In this document: positions 41,441-52,227 of the stretch, in pieces
How positions within the stretch are numbered: position 1 is the stretch's first letter
Layout of the letters: each line of letters opens with the position of its first letter
Assembly (NCBI GenBank): GCA_046594915.1
Contig: JBKJRC010000003.1
Coordinates: 1-64,000, forward strand
Length of the DNA stretch: 64,000 bases
Direction: 5' to 3'
Source of the DNA: Methylotenera_A sp046594915
GTDB taxonomy: Bacteria; Pseudomonadota; Gammaproteobacteria; Burkholderiales; Methylophilaceae
Translations under genes and position numbers: made by a program
Notes under the pieces: model-generated
The model's database searches: none
Told to the model about the DNA's origin: nothing
Seen by the model: the letters and a program-made list of their open reading frames with translations, nothing else

Positions 41441-43174
41441 ATGGCATTGAATGTTCAGGCAATTAAAGAGCTCCCGTTAAAAATACGGCAACTATTGAGC
41501 AAAAAATCATCCAGCGGCAGCAGTGGCGGTTATGGGCAAGTGATGGGACCAGTGATTGGTTTGATTATTTTCATTATTTTAGCCTTCTACGTCATTAGCC
41601 AGGTGCGCGTTGGCGGCCCCGTTTACGATAAGATTAAAACCAATGATAACTTGCGCGCGGATATTCTGCCACCGCCACTTTATGCGGTAGATGCGTTTGC
41701 GGCGGCAAACGAGGCTTATGTAGCCACCTCAAACTCTGATTACCAGAAGCGTGACAGAAAATTAGCCGAGGTGAAAGCCTCAGAAGCGGAATACAACAGA
41801 CGCGTTGAGTTTTGGAAAAACAATCTGAATTTAGACACAATGGGCAGCGCGTTTCAGGCAGTGCTTAAATCTAACGAAAATTTTTATCGTATTTACAACA
41901 AAGATTTTGACGCGGCCATTAAATTGGGTGCAATTGCTGCAGCAAAACCATTGGGTGATTTGGCAACTGCGTATGAAACAAACAAGCAAGCCGTGTTGGC
42001 GCTAAACGCAGAAGTGCAAAAAGAATCAGTGCAAATTGCTGAATCGAGTAATAAGTTAGTGAATACCATTTTGATTGCATTGGCGTTATTGGGTGTATTG
42101 ATTCTGTTTTTGATTGCCTATTTTGGCTTACGCCAAGTGAAACAAATTGAAAGCGCAGTGCTGATGCTTGAAAACGACGGTCAGCAAAACCAAATGGCGG
42201 TGCTTAACTTGCTCGATGAGATGGGTGACTTAGCGGATGGCGACTTAACGGTGCGCGCAGAGGTAAAAGAGAACATTACTGGCGCGATTGCGGATTCTAT
42301 TAACTACACGATTGATAGCTTGCGCGATTTGGTTACCGAGATTAACCGTGCGTCAGAGCAAGTGAGTACGGCAACTGGACAGGCGCAAGAGACCTCTGTT
42401 GGCTTGTTATCCGCGGCAGAAAAACAATCGAAACAGATTACAGAAACCACCGATGCGGTTTCTAATATGACGCGCTCTATCTTGCAGGTTTCCAGCAATG
42501 CGAGTCAGGCTTCTGAGGTTGCGCAACGCTCATTACAGGCGGCGACGCAGGGTTCGCAAGCGGTACAAAATACCATTGCAGGTATGAACGGCATCCGTGA
42601 GCAAATTCAGGAAACATCAAAACGGATTAAACGCTTGGGTGAAAGCTCACAAGAGATTGGTGAGATCGTGGAGTTGATTTCTGACATCACCGAACAAACT
42701 AACATTCTGGCGTTGAATGCCGCGATTCAGGCGGCATCAGCGGGTGAAGCGGGCCGCGGGTTTACCGTGGTTGCGGAAGAGGTGCAGCGCTTGGCGGAAC
42801 GTTCATCAGAGGCGACCAAACAAATTGGCGCGATTGTAAAAACCATTCAGACCGATACCAACTCTGCGGTTGCGGCGATGGAGAAATCAACGGAAGGTGT
42901 GGTTGAGGGAGCACGATTATCAGACGCGGCGGGTAAAGCGCTGACTGAGATTGAAACCGTTACCAATAATTTGGCGCGCTTGATTCAATCGATTTCTACC
43001 GCGACTGAAGCGCAAACTGAAGTGGCTTCAACCGTAACCAAAAACATGCAGCAAATTCAGGAAATTACCTCGCAAACTACCGAAGGCACAAAACAAACCG
43101 CTGAATCGGTTGGCCAGTTAACCTCGCTGGCGGAAGAGTTACGTGATTCGGTTGCGGGTTTTAAATTGGCTTAA
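41441..43174 (+). CDS. pilJ: Methyl-accepting chemotaxis-like receptor PilJ
   Basis: 577 aa from ATG 41441, with AAAGGA at the right distance; the TTG 24 bp upstream is rejected. Two membrane segments (~32-52 and ~206-228) bracket a periplasmic PilJ-type helical domain. HAMP-like and long coiled-coil signalling regions follow, with the hairpin tip ITEQTNILALNAAIQAASAG. It senses pilus or surface contact and controls ChpA through PilI. Its last codons and stop are perfectly duplicated in tandem (17 bp). Confidence 0.94.
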   Translation: MALNVQAIKELPLKIRQLLSKKSSSGSSGGYGQVMGPVIGLIIFIILAFYVISQVRVGGPVYDKIKTNDNLRADILPPPLYAVDAFAAANEAYVATSNSDYQKRDRKLAEVKASEAEYNRRVEFWKNNLNLDTMGSAFQAVLKSNENFYRIYNKDFDAAIKLGAIAAAKPLGDLATAYETNKQAVLALNAEVQKESVQIAESSNKLVNTILIALALLGVLILFLIAYFGLRQVKQIESAVLMLENDGQQNQMAVLNLLDEMGDLADGDLTVRAEVKENITGAIADSINYTIDSLRDLVTEINRASEQVSTATGQAQETSVGLLSAAEKQSKQITETTDAVSNMTRSILQVSSNASQASEVAQRSLQAATQGSQAVQNTIAGMNGIREQIQETSKRIKRLGESSQEIGEIVELISDITEQTNILALNAAIQAASAGEAGRGFTVVAEEVQRLAERSSEATKQIGAIVKTIQTDTNSAVAAMEKSTEGVVEGARLSDAAGKALTEIETVTNNLARLIQSISTATEAQTEVASTVTKNMQQIQEITSQTTEGTKQTAESVGQLTSLAEELRDSVAGFKLA

Positions 43175-43192
43175 ATTTTAAATTGGCTTAAA
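43159..43192. repeat. 17-bp perfect tandem duplication across pilJ stop
   Basis: TTTTAAATTGGCTTAAA at 43159-43175 and again at 43176-43192. The first copy contains the last codons and the TAA of pilJ, so a second copy of the C-terminal codons and stop lies just outside the gene. Confidence 0.97.
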
Positions 43193-43310
43193 GTTTATGC
43201 CACAAAAAAAAGCAGTTAATGTGTTTAATTTTTTTGCAGTTGTATTGAGCTTGTTGGTTAAATGAGCACTGGATTTTTGATCGCTATACTTAATTTGGAG
43301 TCAAACCTAG

Positions 43311-46300
43311 GTGTCTGAAAATTTTGATATAGGCCCTTTAACATGGGTTAAAGACCAAATCAATCAATCGCTTGACGCTGTTTTAGTGAACCTGAAAGCA
43401 GTGCAAAATAACTTGCATGACACTGCGCCATTACGCCTGTCACAAACGGATTTATATCAGGCATCGGGCGCCTTGGATATGGTTGGGCTGGAAGGCTGTA
43501 AACGATTCTGTGTCGAACTGGAAAAGCTGGCGGGCCGATTAGAGAAAAAAACGCTTGACGCGACCCCTGAGTTGATTGATGCGTTTATGCAGGCGGTTAA
43601 GGCGCTACAAACGTATTTGCAAGATTTGCTGGATGGCTCGCCAGACATCCCTCTGCGCTTATATCCTATTATTCATCCAATTGTGCTGGCATTGGGCGAA
43701 ACCATGGATGAAAGTGAATTATTTTTCCCAGACACCAGCAATATCGCGCCTAAAGACTTACCTGCCAAACAATTAAGCGGAGCTGAATATACCAATTTTA
43801 TTGTTGAGCAACGCTTAATTTACCAAAAATCACTACTCGGCTGGTTGCAAACCAAACAAAATATTGCATTAAACAGCATGACAGAAGCCGTTATTAATGT
43901 GAGCGAAGTGCAACAAAAAGTAAGCGATAAAACCTTATGGTGGGTAGCAAGTACGTTTACAGAATCGTTAGAGCAAAAAGAGATTGCTGATAATTTAGGT
44001 GCTAAACGCCTATGTCGCAAGCTGGATCAGGAATTACGCCATCTATCGGAAGGCGTGAACCACCCGCATAATAATTTGCTGCGCGAAATTTTGTATTACG
44101 TTGCCATCAGCAACGTTGATAGAATGAATGTGCACCGAGTAAAAGAAGTTTTCCAGCTGGATCTTTTAGTCGATAAAAAATCCAGCACTGGTTTTGAGCC
44201 AGCCACGATTGATGCCAAAGAACTTATCGTTGTGCGGCAATTAATGACCGAGTTAGATGGTTTGCGCGAATTGTGGAATGAGGTATCGAATACCATTGAT
44301 TTCAGCAAAATTAATGCTAACGCCAGCCTTGCCCAAGTGCACATCGATAATGTATTAATCACTAAATTTTCAGATACATTGATAGCCAGCCAAGCGTTAA
44401 CGCAGCAACTAAGCCAGGTTGTAGTGGTTGATTTGTATGCCGCTTTGCAAATGGCCAGCAGCACGTTGCGCGATGAAGCGGCAAAAGTGAACCATGCCGC
44501 ATTGATTGAGATTGCCGCTTCGCTCAATCTGCTGGAAACTTCACTTAATCATTATCAGCAATTGGATGCAGATCGCGTGCAAAAACTGTTGTCTGAAATG
44601 CGCCGTTTAGAGGCAATTTCATCGGGCGAAAGTTACGATAGGCTGGAAAATGAAAGAGCGGGCGAGCTAGACCGAGACACGGTTAAAGCGGTTGTAACGC
44701 AAATCAAAGAATCCCTTAAAATCGTGGAGCAAGCGCTGGATAGTTTTTTCCGTAATCCAACTGAAAAATCCTCACTCAGCTTGGCGCTCAAGCCGTTAAA
44801 ACAAATTTCTGCGGTGTTTGAGATGTTAAGTTTAGCAACACCAAACAGCATCGTTGGCGCCAGTGAGCGTTTTGTTCAGCATTTTCAGGCTGCTAATTAT
44901 GTGGTGAATCAACAGCAGTTTGAGTTGGTGGCAGAAAGCTTGAGCATGATTGGCTTGTATGCCGATGAAATGCCAAAAACGCGGCCAGAATCAGAGCTTG
45001 CCTTAGAGAATGCAGTTAAGCGCTTAAACTATGCGTTAACCGATGCAGGCATTGAGGTTATGGCAACCGATTTACAGCAGGCGACAATTTCGACTGATTT
45101 AAATCAAGATTCCACAAAATTACCCGCTAATCAGTCAATCAACAATACTACCCAGTTAGAACCAGCATCTGCGCCATTATTAACCCGTTCAGATGATGTA
45201 AAAGTGATCGATCAAGCATTTGATGCTGAATTATTAGATATTTATTTGACTGAGGCAGAAGAAGTGCTGGCGCACATTGCGCAAAATTGCCAGGCCTTGC
45301 GTGTCAATGCAACCGATAGCGAAGCATTGGTTGAAGTCAGACGCGGTTACCACACGCTTAAAGGCAGCGGGCGCACCGTTGGACTGAGCGCCATGGGCGA
45401 TATTGCTGGCCAGGTTGAGCAGTTTTTAAATGGCATTTTGGATCAGAAATTGGCACTTAATCAACCGCAAATCAGTGGCATTGAGCAAATCAATGCCGCT
45501 TTTGCGGGTTGGGCTTCTGAGTTGCGCGCAAATAATCAGGCAGAAGTGAATCAAACGGCATGGTACGCACGTGCCGCTGCATTGTCAGAAATAGTGGCAC
45601 AAGCAGGCGCTAGCTTAGATTCGCCGCTAACGGCGCCTGCGTTTGAAGATACGTCAACATCCAGATTGCCAGCTAAAAAATCTAAAAAAGCAGAACCTCA
45701 AGTGCTCATTGGAGGCACACGTAAAATGAGTCGTGCTTTTTATGAGGTTTTCATGAAAGAAAGCCTGCAAAATTTGATGGCGCTTGAGCAAGATGTGGCC
45801 AATTTAACTGCAAAGGCTGAGTTAAAACCTGCGGCTGAGGCAAAATTTGCGGTGCACACTTTGGCCAGTAATGCGCTTGCCGCAGAGTTTAAACCGATGG
45901 GCGAATTGTGTCGTGCGCTTGAGGCTTGGTTGGATGAAGTGGAAAATTGGACGCCGCAACACAACACTTTGTATGGCAATACGGTTAAATCCATATCCAG
46001 TATGTGGGTGAAAATATCTGAATTGCGCAATCCACGTTCGGCCAGGGCGCTGATTGAAGTGCTCAATGAATCGACTATACAAGCGCGACAAAGCCAAACA
46101 CTAACGGTTGATTTGGATGAAATACCAGAAGCAGTAAATGCAATCACCTTCACCCTGCCAGAAGCATCGAATAGCGATGTTGCTCAGACAGCCACAGCTG
46201 AATTAATCGCTGATAATCTTGCCGCAAATGACAATCCAGTGGATGCAAACGCTAAAGAATTAGCTGGTACTGGCGAATTTACTGAAATAAGCCACGATGA

Positions 46301-48608
46301 TTATGAGGTTAAATTAGCCACGCGCAGCAAAAATTATAAGCACAACACCAAAGATAATGCCGCCGAAATGGACAATGCCGGTAACAACACCGGTTTAGAC
46401 AGAACGCAAGTCGATCAAGAATTACTCACCATGTTTATTGAAGAAGCACGCGAGATTCTGCCAGAAATTGGCACAGAGTTACGCGCATGGCGTTTGCATC
46501 CAAAACAATCAGAACATCCCGATTCGCTACAGCGCGCTTTGCACACGCTCAAAGGCAGTGCACGCATGGCTGGGCAGGCCGAATTAGGCAATGCCGTGCA
46601 CGAGATGGAAGATCTGGTTATCCGCTCTTTAAAAAGCAAGGCGGTGGATATTGATTTTGACAATATGTTTATCGATTTAGATAAAATTGGCAGTTTTTTT
46701 GAAGAGGCGTTACACGCAACACCTGCTGAAACCATTAATGCCATTAAGAAACAAGATGCGCCCCCATCAGGTCGCTCAACTGACCGCAAAGCGCAATTTT
46801 TACGTATGCGCGCCGATACGTTAGACCGATTAATTAATGATGCGGGTGAAATTTCAATCATCCGCTCACGCATGGACCGGGAAATCAGCGGCGTAAAGCA
46901 ATCGTCAAACGATTTGACCGAAAGCGTGACGCGTTTGCGTAATTATTTACGCGAGCTGGAAATCGAAGCAGAAACACAACTGCAATCGCGCTTAAGTATT
47001 CTGCAAGAATCGAATGAGAATTTTGACCCGCTGGAATTTGACCGATTTACGCGCTTGCAAGAGTTGACCCGCATGATTGCAGAGAGCGTAAACGACGTGG
47101 CAACGATTCAGCATGGTTTACTTGCAAATTTAAGCCAATCTGAAGCCGCACTGCAACAGCAAAGCCGCATGAACCGCGATCTGCAGCAAACCTTGCTTGG
47201 CGTGCGGATGTTGCCTTTTCAACAAATTGCAGAACGCCTGCAGCGCATTGTGCGCCAAACTGCGCGCGAACTTAAAAAATCTGTCGATTTAGTGATTGAG
47301 GGCGAAACGACTGAAATTGACCGTAGCGTGCTGGATAAATTAGGCCCGCCGCTAGAGCATTTATTGCGTAATGCCGTGGCGCATGGTTTAGAATTGCCTG
47401 CGGAACGCAAAAAAATGGGCAAGCCAGAAACTGGGGTGATTAAACTAAAAGTGCGTCAAGAAAACGATGAAATTCATATTACGATTTCTGACGATGGTGC
47501 AGGCATTAATTTAGGGCGTGTTAAAGAAAAAGCGATTCAAAATAGATTAATCGACGAAAATTCAGAAGTTACCGAGCAATCATTGATGTCGATTATTTTT
47601 GAATCAGGTTTCTCAACTGCCGATAAAGTCTCGCAAATTTCGGGCCGCGGTGTCGGTTTAGATGTAGTGCGTAACGATATTAGTGGTTTAGGCGGGCGTG
47701 TTGATTTAAATAGTGAGTTTGGCAAAGGCGCTGTATTTAGTGTGCATTTGCCGGTGACATTAACCGTTGCGCAAGTTTTAGCGGTGCGCTCTGGCGGGAC
47801 GATATATGCGTTGCCAGTTGGCATGATTGAGCAGGCGCAAAAAATTAAACGCCAAGATTTAGTTAACGCATACAACGCAGGCGAAATTACCTGGGCAGAT
47901 AAAAAATATCCAATTCACTACTTATCTAAATTGCTGGATCACGAAGAGCACCAGCCTGAAGATCACGCGTATTCTTCTGTATTATTGCTACGCAGCGGTT
48001 CTTACAACACGGCCTTGCACATTGATGAGGTGATTGGCAACCAAGAGGCGGTGATGAAGCCAATTGGTGCGCAGTTAGCGCGCGTACCCGGCATCGTTGG
48101 TGCAACGGTAGCGGGCGATGGTAGCATTATGTTGATTATTAACCCAGTGCAATTGGCCAATCGCGAAATACTGGCGGTGGGCACTGTAATGGTTAAAACG
48201 GCAAAAAAAGCAGCTAAAATGGTGACTAAGCCGCGTGCGTTGGTGGTGGACGATTCTTTAACGATGCGTAAAGTGTTAGGCCGTTTATTAGAGCGCGAAG
48301 GCTATGAAGTGCTGGTAGCAAAAGATGGCATGGACGCGATGCAAACCTTGCAGCAAATCACGCCAGATATTATTTTAACTGACATTGAAATGCCGCGCAT
48401 GGACGGCTTTGGCTTGGCGCGTAATATTCGCGATGATGCACGTACTGCCAATACGCCGCTGATTATGATTAGCTCGCGCACTGCTGATAAGCATCAAAAT
48501 TTAGCCAAAGAGATTGGCGTAGATGCTTTCTTTGGTAAGCCAGTGCAAGATGATGAATTGATTGGTAAAGTGAACGAATTGCTGGCGAAACAACAAACCA
48601 AGCACTGA
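43311..48608 (+). CDS. chpA: Hybrid chemotaxis histidine kinase ChpA (PilL)
   Basis: 1765 aa, shorter than Pseudomonas ChpA (~2470). It begins GTG with TTGGAG upstream. Order: N-terminal Hpt-like helical regions without His; Hpt with H681 (YHTLKGSGR); a degenerate Hpt with H849 (VHTLASNA, Lys-Gly missing); Hpt with H1078 (LHTLKGSARMAG); dimerisation helices; HATPase (N-box NAVAHGLELP ~1355, DDGAGI, GRGVGLDVV); CheW-like regulatory domain (~1480-1630); C-terminal receiver (VVDDS ~1645, phosphoacceptor in ILTDIEMPRMDG). It phosphorylates PilG and PilH in response to PilJ. It ends the pil operon, followed by a terminator. Confidence 0.94.
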   Translation: MSENFDIGPLTWVKDQINQSLDAVLVNLKAVQNNLHDTAPLRLSQTDLYQASGALDMVGLEGCKRFCVELEKLAGRLEKKTLDATPELIDAFMQAVKALQTYLQDLLDGSPDIPLRLYPIIHPIVLALGETMDESELFFPDTSNIAPKDLPAKQLSGAEYTNFIVEQRLIYQKSLLGWLQTKQNIALNSMTEAVINVSEVQQKVSDKTLWWVASTFTESLEQKEIADNLGAKRLCRKLDQELRHLSEGVNHPHNNLLREILYYVAISNVDRMNVHRVKEVFQLDLLVDKKSSTGFEPATIDAKELIVVRQLMTELDGLRELWNEVSNTIDFSKINANASLAQVHIDNVLITKFSDTLIASQALTQQLSQVVVVDLYAALQMASSTLRDEAAKVNHAALIEIAASLNLLETSLNHYQQLDADRVQKLLSEMRRLEAISSGESYDRLENERAGELDRDTVKAVVTQIKESLKIVEQALDSFFRNPTEKSSLSLALKPLKQISAVFEMLSLATPNSIVGASERFVQHFQAANYVVNQQQFELVAESLSMIGLYADEMPKTRPESELALENAVKRLNYALTDAGIEVMATDLQQATISTDLNQDSTKLPANQSINNTTQLEPASAPLLTRSDDVKVIDQAFDAELLDIYLTEAEEVLAHIAQNCQALRVNATDSEALVEVRRGYHTLKGSGRTVGLSAMGDIAGQVEQFLNGILDQKLALNQPQISGIEQINAAFAGWASELRANNQAEVNQTAWYARAAALSEIVAQAGASLDSPLTAPAFEDTSTSRLPAKKSKKAEPQVLIGGTRKMSRAFYEVFMKESLQNLMALEQDVANLTAKAELKPAAEAKFAVHTLASNALAAEFKPMGELCRALEAWLDEVENWTPQHNTLYGNTVKSISSMWVKISELRNPRSARALIEVLNESTIQARQSQTLTVDLDEIPEAVNAITFTLPEASNSDVAQTATAELIADNLAANDNPVDANAKELAGTGEFTEISHDDYEVKLATRSKNYKHNTKDNAAEMDNAGNNTGLDRTQVDQELLTMFIEEAREILPEIGTELRAWRLHPKQSEHPDSLQRALHTLKGSARMAGQAELGNAVHEMEDLVIRSLKSKAVDIDFDNMFIDLDKIGSFFEEALHATPAETINAIKKQDAPPSGRSTDRKAQFLRMRADTLDRLINDAGEISIIRSRMDREISGVKQSSNDLTESVTRLRNYLRELEIEAETQLQSRLSILQESNENFDPLEFDRFTRLQELTRMIAESVNDVATIQHGLLANLSQSEAALQQQSRMNRDLQQTLLGVRMLPFQQIAERLQRIVRQTARELKKSVDLVIEGETTEIDRSVLDKLGPPLEHLLRNAVAHGLELPAERKKMGKPETGVIKLKVRQENDEIHITISDDGAGINLGRVKEKAIQNRLIDENSEVTEQSLMSIIFESGFSTADKVSQISGRGVGLDVVRNDISGLGGRVDLNSEFGKGAVFSVHLPVTLTVAQVLAVRSGGTIYALPVGMIEQAQKIKRQDLVNAYNAGEITWADKKYPIHYLSKLLDHEEHQPEDHAYSSVLLLRSGSYNTALHIDEVIGNQEAVMKPIGAQLARVPGIVGATVAGDGSIMLIINPVQLANREILAVGTVMVKTAKKAAKMVTKPRALVVDDSLTMRKVLGRLLEREGYEVLVAKDGMDAMQTLQQITPDIILTDIEMPRMDGFGLARNIRDDARTANTPLIMISSRTADKHQNLAKEIGVDAFFGKPVQDDELIGKVNELLAKQQTKH

Positions 48609-48628
48609 TTTAAAGCTTACTTAACCCT

Positions 48629-48660
48629 TAAAAACCGCCAATATTTGGTGGTTTTTTTAT
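48629..48660 (+). terminator. Rho-independent terminator after chpA
   Basis: AAACCGCCAA pairs with TTGGTGGTTT (one G-U) around a 3-nt loop, followed by seven T. It ends the pil-chp operon. Confidence 0.88.
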
Positions 48661-48714
48661 TTTTACTGCGCAAGATTTTGCATTAATTGATGCTGGGTCG
48701 AGTAAAATACTGTT

Positions 48715-51700
48715 ATGCAAGATGTAGCCAATACTCAGCCAGAAAATTCGCATTCAGCAAGTCCACAGTTTGTGCATTTGCGTTGTCACAGCGAGTATTC
48801 GATTGTGGATGGCATTGTGCGCATTGATGACTATATCGATGCCGCGCATCAAGACAACATGCCAGCTGTTGCCTTAACCGATTTAAGCAATCTATTTGGC
48901 GCAATTAAGTTTTACAAAGCGGCGCGTGCGCGAGGCGTTAAGCCAGTTTTAGGTTGCGATATCTGGCTGGAAAATACTAAAAACCGCGATCAGGCACATC
49001 GATTATTGCTATTGGTGCAAACAACAGTGGGCTATCGTCAACTATGCGCGCTATTAAGTCGCGCTTATCGCGAGAACCAATATCGTGGCCGTGCAGAAAT
49101 TAAGCAGGAATGGCTTCACCATACCGAAGGCTTGATATTGCTTTCTGGCACTGCGCAAAGCGATATTGGGCTGGCACTGATCGCTGGTAATACCGCGCTT
49201 GCAAAGCAGTTAATCGACACATGGTCAGGCTTATTTCCCGATCGTTTTTATTTAGAGTTACAACGTGTTGCTGATGCTAAAACTAATCCTGCACAAGAAT
49301 TTTTAATCCAGCAAGTGATTGATTTGGCGAGTGCTGCCAATTTACCAGTAGTCGCCACGCATCCGATACAATTTATCACGCCAGATGATTTTAAAGCGCA
49401 CGAAGCACGCACCTGCATTGCCGAAGGCTATATGCTAGCCGATAAGCGGCGGCCAAAAAACTTCACGCAGCAGCAATACTTTAAATCGCAAGCAGAAATG
49501 AGCGCATTGTTTGCCGATGCACCTGAAGCGTTGGCTAATACGGTTGAAATTGCCAAACGCTGCAATTTGGTGATTGAGCTGGGTAAAAATTACCTGCCAA
49601 ATTTCCCTACGCCTGATCAATCTAGTTTAGATACCTATTTAATTGCGCAGTCGCATATCGGTTTGGCCGCACGTCTAAAAAGCTTGTATCCCGATGATAT
49701 AAACCGCGAAGCAAAACGTGCTGAATACGAAACCAGGCTTGAGTTTGAATGCAAAATAATTAACCAAATGGGTTTTGCGGGTTACTTTTTAATTGTGGCC
49801 GATTTTATTAACTGGGCTAAAAATAACGGCGTACCAGTTGGGCCAGGGCGTGGTTCAGGCGCGGGTTCTCTGGTTGCTTATAGTTTAAATATTACCGATT
49901 TGGATCCGCTGGCTTATAACTTGTTGTTTGAGCGTTTCTTAAATCCAGACCGCGTTTCCATGCCCGATTTTGATATCGACTTTTGTATGGACGGGCGCGA
50001 CCGCGTCATTGATTACGTTAAGCAAAAATATGGGCTAGACGCGGTTTCGCAGATTGCGACTTTCGGTACTATGGCGGCTAAGGCGGTGATTCGCGATGTC
50101 GGCCGCGTATTGGATTTACCGTTTAATTTTGTGGATGGCATTGCTAAATTAATTCCGCTGGAATTAGGCATCACGCTAAGCAGTGCGCTAGAAAAAGAAC
50201 CGCAATTACAAGAGCGGCGCGAAAAAGAAGAAGAAGTCGCACAGTTATTAGAGTTAGCATTAAGGCTGGAAGGTTTGGTGCGTAACGTCGGTATGCATGC
50301 TGGCGGCGTGTTAATTTCACCGGGTAAGATTTCTGATTTTTCACCTATTTATTGTCAGCCGGATGGCGCCAGTTTAGTCAGTCAGTATGATAAAGACGAT
50401 GTAGAAGCGGTTGGTTTAGTTAAATTTGACTTTCTGGGTTTGCGTACGCTCACCATTTTAGAGCTGGCATTAGAAAATGCCAATAAGCAACGCGCCATTT
50501 TAGGTGAGGCGCCACTCAGTTTTGAAACGCTGCCATTAAACGATAAAGCCAGTTATCAATTGCTCAAAACGGCCAATACCACCGCAGTTTTTCAGCTAGA
50601 GTCGCGCGGCATGAAAGATATGCTGAAGCAGGCATTACCAGATTGTTTTGAAGATATTATTGCGCTGGTGGCGCTGTATCGCCCTGGCCCGATGGATTTG
50701 ATTCCTGATTTTTGTCGGCGTAAACACGGTAAACAGCGGGTGGAATATCCGCATCCAGCGACTGAAAGTATTCTAAAAGAAACCTACGGCATTGCGGTTT
50801 ACCAAGAGCAAGTCATGCAAATTGCGCAAGTGGTGGCGGGTTATAGCTTGGGTGGCGCTGATTTACTGCGTCGCGCCATGGGTAAAAAGAAAAAAGAAGA
50901 AATGGATGCACAACGTGCCATTTTTATTGAAGGTTCGCTTAAAAATGGCCTTAACGAAAAACAGGCAACTGAATTATTTGATTTGCTGGAAAAATTTGCT
51001 GGCTATGGCTTTAATAAATCACATGCGGCGGCGTATGCGCTGGTAGCTTACCAAACTGCCTATTTAAAGGCGCATTATCCTGCTGCATTTTTGGCTGCTA
51101 CCATGTCGGCGGATATGAATAATACCGACAATATTCACAGCTTTTTTGATGATTGCGCACCAAATAAAGTAGAAGTATTGCCGCCAGATGTGAATCAAAG
51201 CGGATATCGATTTACACCGTTAAATAATAATCAAATTTTATATGGTTTAGGCGCGGTAAAAGGCACTGGCTTAGCGGCAATCGAACTTATTTTGCTATCA
51301 CGTGAGGAAAGCGGCCAATTCAAAAGCCTGTTTGATTTTTGTAATCGATTAGATTTACGCAAAGTGAACCGGCGGGTGATTGAATCACTGATTCGTGCGG
51401 GGGCGTTTGATAAACTGGAGCCGAATCGCGCGGCATTGTTGGCGGCGGTTAGCATGGCGATTACTGCGGCTGAACAAAATAATAGCAATGCCGGGCAAAA
51501 TAACTTATTTGGTGACGTGTCTGAAACCAAGCATGACTTGCCAAAAGTGCCAGCGTGGACACCAGAACAGGCGTTAATCGAAGAAAAAGCCGCGCTGGGT
51601 TTTTATTTAAGCGGGCATCCGTTTTTAAATGCTAAACAAGATATCAGCCAATTTGTGCGTGGAACGCTCGCCGACTTAACACCTCAAGAACAGCCAAAAT

Positions 51701-52206
51701 TGATCGCTGGTATCGTGGTTGGCGTGCGCGTGCGCATGACGCAACGCGGCAAAATGGCCATTGTGACGATTGACGATGCGGTTACGCGCGTAGATGTGGT
51801 GGTGGGAAGTGAGATGTTAAATCAATCCGCGCAACTGATTAGAGAAGATGCTTTATTGATTATTGAAGGCCGCGTGAGCCATGATGAGTTTTCTGGCGGC
51901 ATACGCGTTAATGCACGCAAATTGTACGATTTGGCCGCAGCGCGTAGCCAGTACGCCAGCATGCTCAAGATTTCGTGCAATGGTCAATCCGATGCAGCAA
52001 AGTTAACCGCAATATTGAACCCGTATAAACGTAAAAATACTGAATCAGATAAAAAATGGTGTCCCGTTAAAATCGAATATCATAATACGCAAAGCCAGGT
52101 CAGTATGATGCTGGGTGATGCTTGGCGCGTAGAATTGCATGATGAATTATTGCAGCACCTGACCGACTGGTTATCGAAAGAAAACGTAAAAATCCTATAT
52201 AATTAA
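48715..52206 (+). CDS. dnaE: DNA polymerase III alpha subunit DnaE
   Basis: 1163 aa, full length. PHP domain (VHLRCHSEYSIVDG), polymerase with GPGRGSGAGSLVAY and catalytic Asp in PDFDIDF (D418, D420), helix-hairpin-helix region, then an OB fold (IAGIVVGVRVRMTQRGKMAIVTIDD). Catalytic core of the replicative polymerase. No Shine-Dalgarno is visible; TAAAATA (48703-48709) lies 6 bp before the ATG, so the mRNA may be leaderless. accA and tilS follow in the same direction, an order common in betaproteobacteria. A 14-bp triplication fills the gap to accA. Confidence 0.96.
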   Translation: MQDVANTQPENSHSASPQFVHLRCHSEYSIVDGIVRIDDYIDAAHQDNMPAVALTDLSNLFGAIKFYKAARARGVKPVLGCDIWLENTKNRDQAHRLLLLVQTTVGYRQLCALLSRAYRENQYRGRAEIKQEWLHHTEGLILLSGTAQSDIGLALIAGNTALAKQLIDTWSGLFPDRFYLELQRVADAKTNPAQEFLIQQVIDLASAANLPVVATHPIQFITPDDFKAHEARTCIAEGYMLADKRRPKNFTQQQYFKSQAEMSALFADAPEALANTVEIAKRCNLVIELGKNYLPNFPTPDQSSLDTYLIAQSHIGLAARLKSLYPDDINREAKRAEYETRLEFECKIINQMGFAGYFLIVADFINWAKNNGVPVGPGRGSGAGSLVAYSLNITDLDPLAYNLLFERFLNPDRVSMPDFDIDFCMDGRDRVIDYVKQKYGLDAVSQIATFGTMAAKAVIRDVGRVLDLPFNFVDGIAKLIPLELGITLSSALEKEPQLQERREKEEEVAQLLELALRLEGLVRNVGMHAGGVLISPGKISDFSPIYCQPDGASLVSQYDKDDVEAVGLVKFDFLGLRTLTILELALENANKQRAILGEAPLSFETLPLNDKASYQLLKTANTTAVFQLESRGMKDMLKQALPDCFEDIIALVALYRPGPMDLIPDFCRRKHGKQRVEYPHPATESILKETYGIAVYQEQVMQIAQVVAGYSLGGADLLRRAMGKKKKEEMDAQRAIFIEGSLKNGLNEKQATELFDLLEKFAGYGFNKSHAAAYALVAYQTAYLKAHYPAAFLAATMSADMNNTDNIHSFFDDCAPNKVEVLPPDVNQSGYRFTPLNNNQILYGLGAVKGTGLAAIELILLSREESGQFKSLFDFCNRLDLRKVNRRVIESLIRAGAFDKLEPNRAALLAAVSMAITAAEQNNSNAGQNNLFGDVSETKHDLPKVPAWTPEQALIEEKAALGFYLSGHPFLNAKQDISQFVRGTLADLTPQEQPKLIAGIVVGVRVRMTQRGKMAIVTIDDAVTRVDVVVGSEMLNQSAQLIREDALLIIEGRVSHDEFSGGIRVNARKLYDLAAARSQYASMLKISCNGQSDAAKLTAILNPYKRKNTESDKKWCPVKIEYHNTQSQVSMMLGDAWRVELHDELLQHLTDWLSKENVKILYN

Positions 52207-52227
52207 TCTGTGTAATTCACATGATTT

